Made by a program: the position numbers and the translations under genes | Assembly: GCA_964019155.1 (NCBI GenBank) | Contig: OZ025245.1 | Span: 29,293,045 to 29,357,044, forward strand | Source of the DNA: Osedax fenrisi | Taxonomy: Eukaryota; Annelida; Polychaeta; Sabellida; Siboglinidae | Direction of reading: 5' to 3' | Length of the DNA stretch: 64,000 nucleotides | Part shown: piece after piece, positions 60,663-64,000 of the stretch | Position numbering within the stretch: position 1 is the first letter of the stretch | How the letters are laid out: each line of letters opens with the position of its first letter | The notes under the pieces: generated by a model | What the model saw: the letters and a program-made list of their open reading frames with translations, nothing else | Database searches by the model: none | What the model was told of the DNA's origin: nothing

Positions 60663-63482
60663 TTAATACAATGAATTATCAAGCCTTGTAATAAATTGAT
60701 TGACCGAAGTTGCTGAACACGTATAATTAGATAGCAAATTCCAAGGAGTTGAAATACAATTACTAAAATAATTCAGAGTAACATTAGTCTTGCATTTGTC
60801 TTTTCGAACTTTAATGGAAGGACCTCGACTTCTTGATGAATACGTTTCAAGTAGCCCCGAGAAATCAACATCAACTAGACCATTTATAATTTTATAGGCA
60901 AGAATCAGATCAGCCCGTAACCTGCGTTGAGATAATGAAGTTAACTTTAACAATAATAACCTATTTTCATAATTTGTATATGGTATACCACATCTATAGA
61001 AGAGCCTTTTAGTGAATGTCCTTTGGACTTTTTCAATTTTATTTTTTAGGCCTACATATATATTAGAAGGGTTCCAAATACAAGAATTATATTCTAATAA
61101 AGGTCTAACATATGTTATAAAGGCTTTTGTTAGGTAACAATAGTCATTAATAATAAAGCATCTAAATATAATATTCAGAATATTAAAAGCTTTACTGCAC
61201 ATTTGGTTTATATGAGTGTCAAATGTCAGTTTAGTGTTAAAAATTATTCCAAGATCTTTAAACTCTGTTAGACTATTTAATTGAATATTATTTATAGTAT
61301 ACGAATGTGTATTGATATTCCCAAATGTCATAATTGAACATTTTTGAATGGCAAGTTCAAGGTCCCATTTACACATCCAGGATGATAGTTCAAATAGCCC
61401 GGATTGCAGAACCTTCCGATCATCTATAGATTTATAGATAATTGATATTTTAGCATCATCTGCAAAAAGTGAGGTAATTATTTGTGGTTTAAAAATAGTA
61501 GGTAGATCATTTATATAAATCAGAAAGAGGAGAGGACCTATCACAGAACCCTGTGGTACTCCTGAAGTTACATTAGTAAAATCACTATATTGATCATTAA
61601 CCTTAACTCTTTGTAACCTATTTTTGAGATATGATTCAAACCACGAATACACATTCCCACATATACCAAGATTATACATCTTATGTAATAATTTAGTATG
61701 TGATACATTGTCAAATGCTTTTGCCATATCAATATAAGCAACATCAGCGAACATATGACTATTCATTGACCTCATAATGTTCCTATAGAATTCAATTAGT
61801 TGTAATTGGGTAGATTTCCCCGAAAGAAAACCATACTGTTCAGAACATATGAGGCCGTTGGATCTTAAATAGTAAGATAAATAATAGCTTAATATTTTTT
61901 CATAGAGAATGAGCGTTGATGATAGTATACTAATTGGTCTATAATTTGATGGTAGTGTTGAGTCGCCTTTTTTATATAAAGCTGTAATATTAGATTTTTT
62001 CCAAATTAATGGGCATATCCCATCATTCAGAATTCTGGTGAAAACAATTGATAATGGATAACATAATTCAAATGAAAGATTTTTTATTAAACCCTTTGAT
62101 AAACCATCATGTGAAACATTAAATTTATTTGGTAATAAACATGCACATTTTCTCACTATTTCTGGTGTAATTGGGTATTTATCAAAAGTTAATTTAGGTG
62201 TTAATTTGGAAGGTTTCCTGAATGAATGAATAATGCCTGTGGATGGGATTGTAAATATGGATGAGAATTGATCAGAAAGACATCTAGCCTTATCAATATC
62301 AGTTAAATTAATCTTAGAGGGATCATAAATACATTTTAATGGGGATATAGTATTAGTTTTATGCAACTGTTTATTAACATAATTAAAAAAAGAAGATTTT
62401 TTACACGATGTTAAAATACGTTGCTCATTATCCAAATTTACAGAATGAATAGTTTCCGAGAATTTCTTTTGACAATCACGCCATTGTTTATGTGTAAACT
62501 GGTCTTTAATATTTTTATGTAACTTCCGACAATTATTCAGAAGAATTTTGATATTTAATGGATATTTAAAAATCCTTTTTTTTGAAATAGGGGTATGTTT
62601 AATACAAATATCAATTTCAATGCTTATTAATGTATTAATTGCTACATCACAGTTTATACATTTAGAAAGGATATTTTTCCAATCAAGATTAATTAATTCA
62701 AATTTAATATTAAAGAAATTAGCTTTATTAAAATTAAGTGTAGGGACACTAGTAATTGGATTATTTATAAATGATTGAGATTCAGGTTTCAAAATATTAC
62801 AGATAATTGATAAATGATCACTTATATGCTTATCATATTCTAATGGGTTAGTATAATCTATAGAAGACAATAAATTGTTATTATTAGTTAAAATTAAATC
62901 GAGCATATTGCCAGATCTAGTATTAAAATTAACCAGTTGTAATAATGCTGACTCTTGAATTGTTCTATAGAAAGCTTCTTCAGATTGTGTATTCGTACTT
63001 CCGGATAACCAATTTATACCCGGGAAGTTAAAATCACCAAACATAATGCATGAATCGGGACTGTTACATATATTTTTAATAATAGTGCATAACTTGATTG
63101 TATCGTCAAAATCCATGCTAGGGGGACGATATATTACAACAATTCTATAATGAAATATTTTAATACATAACAGTTCAATATTATTAACAGAGAATTCATT
63201 TAAACATAATACCGGAATTGACGATTTAATATATAATAAAATACCACCACCACGTATACCATTCAACCTATCTAATCTGTATAAATTATAAATATTAGTT
63301 GGTGAAAGCATAGCATTAGTAATGTTATCAGTAAGCCATGTTTCAGTGAAAATTAAAATATCATATAATAGGGTGTTAACAATTGCAGTAAGTGTAGGAA
63401 TTTTATTACATAGCGATCTTGCGTTAGAATAATATACCTTTAAAAATGGATAAGACAGTTTGGGACACTGGTGGCCATTTAG
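60663..63482 (-). CDS. LINE endonuclease-reverse transcriptase
   Basis: Open without stops for 939 codons; the first ATG is only at 63311, inside the endonuclease domain. Upstream of that ATG the frame still encodes VYYSNARSLCNKIPTL and ILIFTETWLTDN, so translation must start earlier or by another route. Then RGGGILLYIKSS, VIYRPPS, FGDFNFPGINW and SDHLSI (endonuclease), a linker, and RT motifs LPSNYRPISILS, DMAKAFDNVSH, SGVPQGSVIGPLLF and SLFADDAKISI with the catalytic ADD. After the RT come LLEYNSCIWNPS and RLFYRCGIPY. Catalytic motifs look intact, so this copy may be recent. Confidence 0.85.
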   Translation of the reverse strand, partial: LNGHQCPKLSYPFLKVYYSNARSLCNKIPTLTAIVNTLLYDILIFTETWLTDNITNAMLSPTNIYNLYRLDRLNGIRGGGILLYIKSSIPVLCLNEFSVNNIELLCIKIFHYRIVVIYRPPSMDFDDTIKLCTIIKNICNSPDSCIMFGDFNFPGINWLSGSTNTQSEEAFYRTIQESALLQLVNFNTRSGNMLDLILTNNNNLLSSIDYTNPLEYDKHISDHLSIICNILKPESQSFINNPITSVPTLNFNKANFFNIKFELINLDWKNILSKCINCDVAINTLISIEIDICIKHTPISKKRIFKYPLNIKILLNNCRKLHKNIKDQFTHKQWRDCQKKFSETIHSVNLDNEQRILTSCKKSSFFNYVNKQLHKTNTISPLKCIYDPSKINLTDIDKARCLSDQFSSIFTIPSTGIIHSFRKPSKLTPKLTFDKYPITPEIVRKCACLLPNKFNVSHDGLSKGLIKNLSFELCYPLSIVFTRILNDGICPLIWKKSNITALYKKGDSTLPSNYRPISILSSTLILYEKILSYYLSYYLRSNGLICSEQYGFLSGKSTQLQLIEFYRNIMRSMNSHMFADVAYIDMAKAFDNVSHTKLLHKMYNLGICGNVYSWFESYLKNRLQRVKVNDQYSDFTNVTSGVPQGSVIGPLLFLIYINDLPTIFKPQIITSLFADDAKISIIYKSIDDRKVLQSGLFELSSWMCKWDLELAIQKCSIMTFGNINTHSYTINNIQLNSLTEFKDLGIIFNTKLTFDTHINQMCSKAFNILNIIFRCFIINDYCYLTKAFITYVRPLLEYNSCIWNPSNIYVGLKNKIEKVQRTFTKRLFYRCGIPYTNYENRLLLLKLTSLSQRRLRADLILAYKIINGLVDVDFSGLLETYSSRSRGPSIKVRKDKCKTNVTLNYFSNCISTPWNLLSNYTCSATSVNQFITRLDNSLY

Positions 63483-63581
63483 TCAATTGGATTTTGAAAT
63501 GTCATTATTTCTAATATCCGAGTACCTATTTTTATTAATGATTTTTGCTTGTTTAGCCCATTTCAAATAATCTGCATCTGA

Positions 63582-63911
63582 CTAAGTTACATTTGTTTTC
63601 CAATCAATGTATGATGTATCATCATCATTCGTGACTATATATCTTAGTTCATATTGAGAGCTGCGATTATTGAATATACATCTTGTGTGTTTAGTCACAT
63701 TATCAGCTCCAATGGTTAGTATAGGACGTTTTTCACGTTCATCAAAAGATAGATCAGGTCTCAAGAATACCTTAGGGTATTTATCGACACGATTGGGGAG
63801 ACTATAGAAATCACTATATAGGTAGGGAGTAATAACATCATCCATTGTAACTTTATAAGCTTCAACATTTTTAGTGTTTAGCTTAACTTTTCCTACATAA
63901 TGAGAAGACAT
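63582..63911 (-). CDS. LINE upstream frame (fragment)
   Basis: A 109-codon frame (MSSHYVGKVKLNTKNVEAYK at the start, DDDTSYIDWKTNVT at the end) in the same frame as the endonuclease-RT. It is separated from it only by TAG at 63582 and TGA at 63483, and the codons between are coding-like (DADYLKWAKQAKIINKN). It may be the end of ORF1 or one long ORF with two stops. No zinc knuckle or known domain recognised. Confidence 0.5.
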   Translation of the reverse strand: MSSHYVGKVKLNTKNVEAYKVTMDDVITPYLYSDFYSLPNRVDKYPKVFLRPDLSFDEREKRPILTIGADNVTKHTRCIFNNRSSQYELRYIVTNDDDTSYIDWKTNVT

Positions 63912-64000
63912 ATTAAGATCATCTAATATTTCATTTAGAATGTTTTCAGAACTAATATTATAAAAAATAATGTTTCTGTTTTTATCAGAGTTATTATATG

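Larger units (their letters stand above)
60249..64000 (-). mobile_element. LINE, CR1/Jockey type, running off the window
   Basis: The 3' end is at about 60249, with a short ATCT-type repeat on the minus strand, then a ~400-bp 3' UTR (60255-60660) with a GC-rich patch at 60460-60540, the endonuclease-RT frame (60663-63482) and an upstream frame (63582 onward) continuing past the right edge. Confidence 0.85.

Overview
The window is nuclear DNA from an animal with a very AT-rich genome, probably an invertebrate whose species I cannot name. The evidence is spliceosomal introns of several kilobases with GT..AG borders, animal-type transposons (LINEs, Ty3/gypsy, hAT-like and TA-flanked MITEs, a tRNA-headed SINE), an ADAM10-like membrane protease and TTAGGG-like repeats. 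Coding segments stand out as GC-rich islands in DNA full of (AT)n runs.

1-25.9 kb, plus strand: the 3' part of one multi-exon gene. I read twelve candidate exons by eye: a Thr/Pro-rich extracellular stem, a transmembrane segment with a basic stop-transfer, then a long proline- and tyrosine-rich cytoplasmic tail. Intron phases match at every successive junction (1,1,0,2,2,1,0,1,2,1), which is the main evidence that the islands form one gene. I do not recognise the family. The introns carry hAT-like MITEs, a SINE family, an unnamed ~130-bp dispersed repeat and many minisatellites. Several minisatellites begin exactly at a splice donor, or duplicate a splice acceptor together with the exon start.

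26-36 kb: a LINE endonuclease remnant, a decayed minus-strand Ty3/gypsy element with one recognisable 152-bp LTR, and five copies or fragments of one TA-flanked MITE family. One of these copies holds a perfect 60-bp palindrome.

36.4-38.3 kb: one intact intronless gene for an ADAM10-like metalloprotease of 659 residues. It has a prodomain, a furin-type site, a HExxH zinc site, disintegrin and Cys-rich regions, a transmembrane helix and a 10-residue tail.

38.3-64 kb: AT-rich intergenic DNA with satellites, a palindromic MITE, a chimeric LINE/gypsy reading frame with a downstream LTR, two copies of one LINE family (one inserted into an older LINE fragment), and a nearly intact minus-strand LINE at the right edge.

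No bacterial features, CRISPR arrays, rRNA or functional tRNA genes were found. Exon borders and repeat limits are by-eye estimates without transcript or database support.
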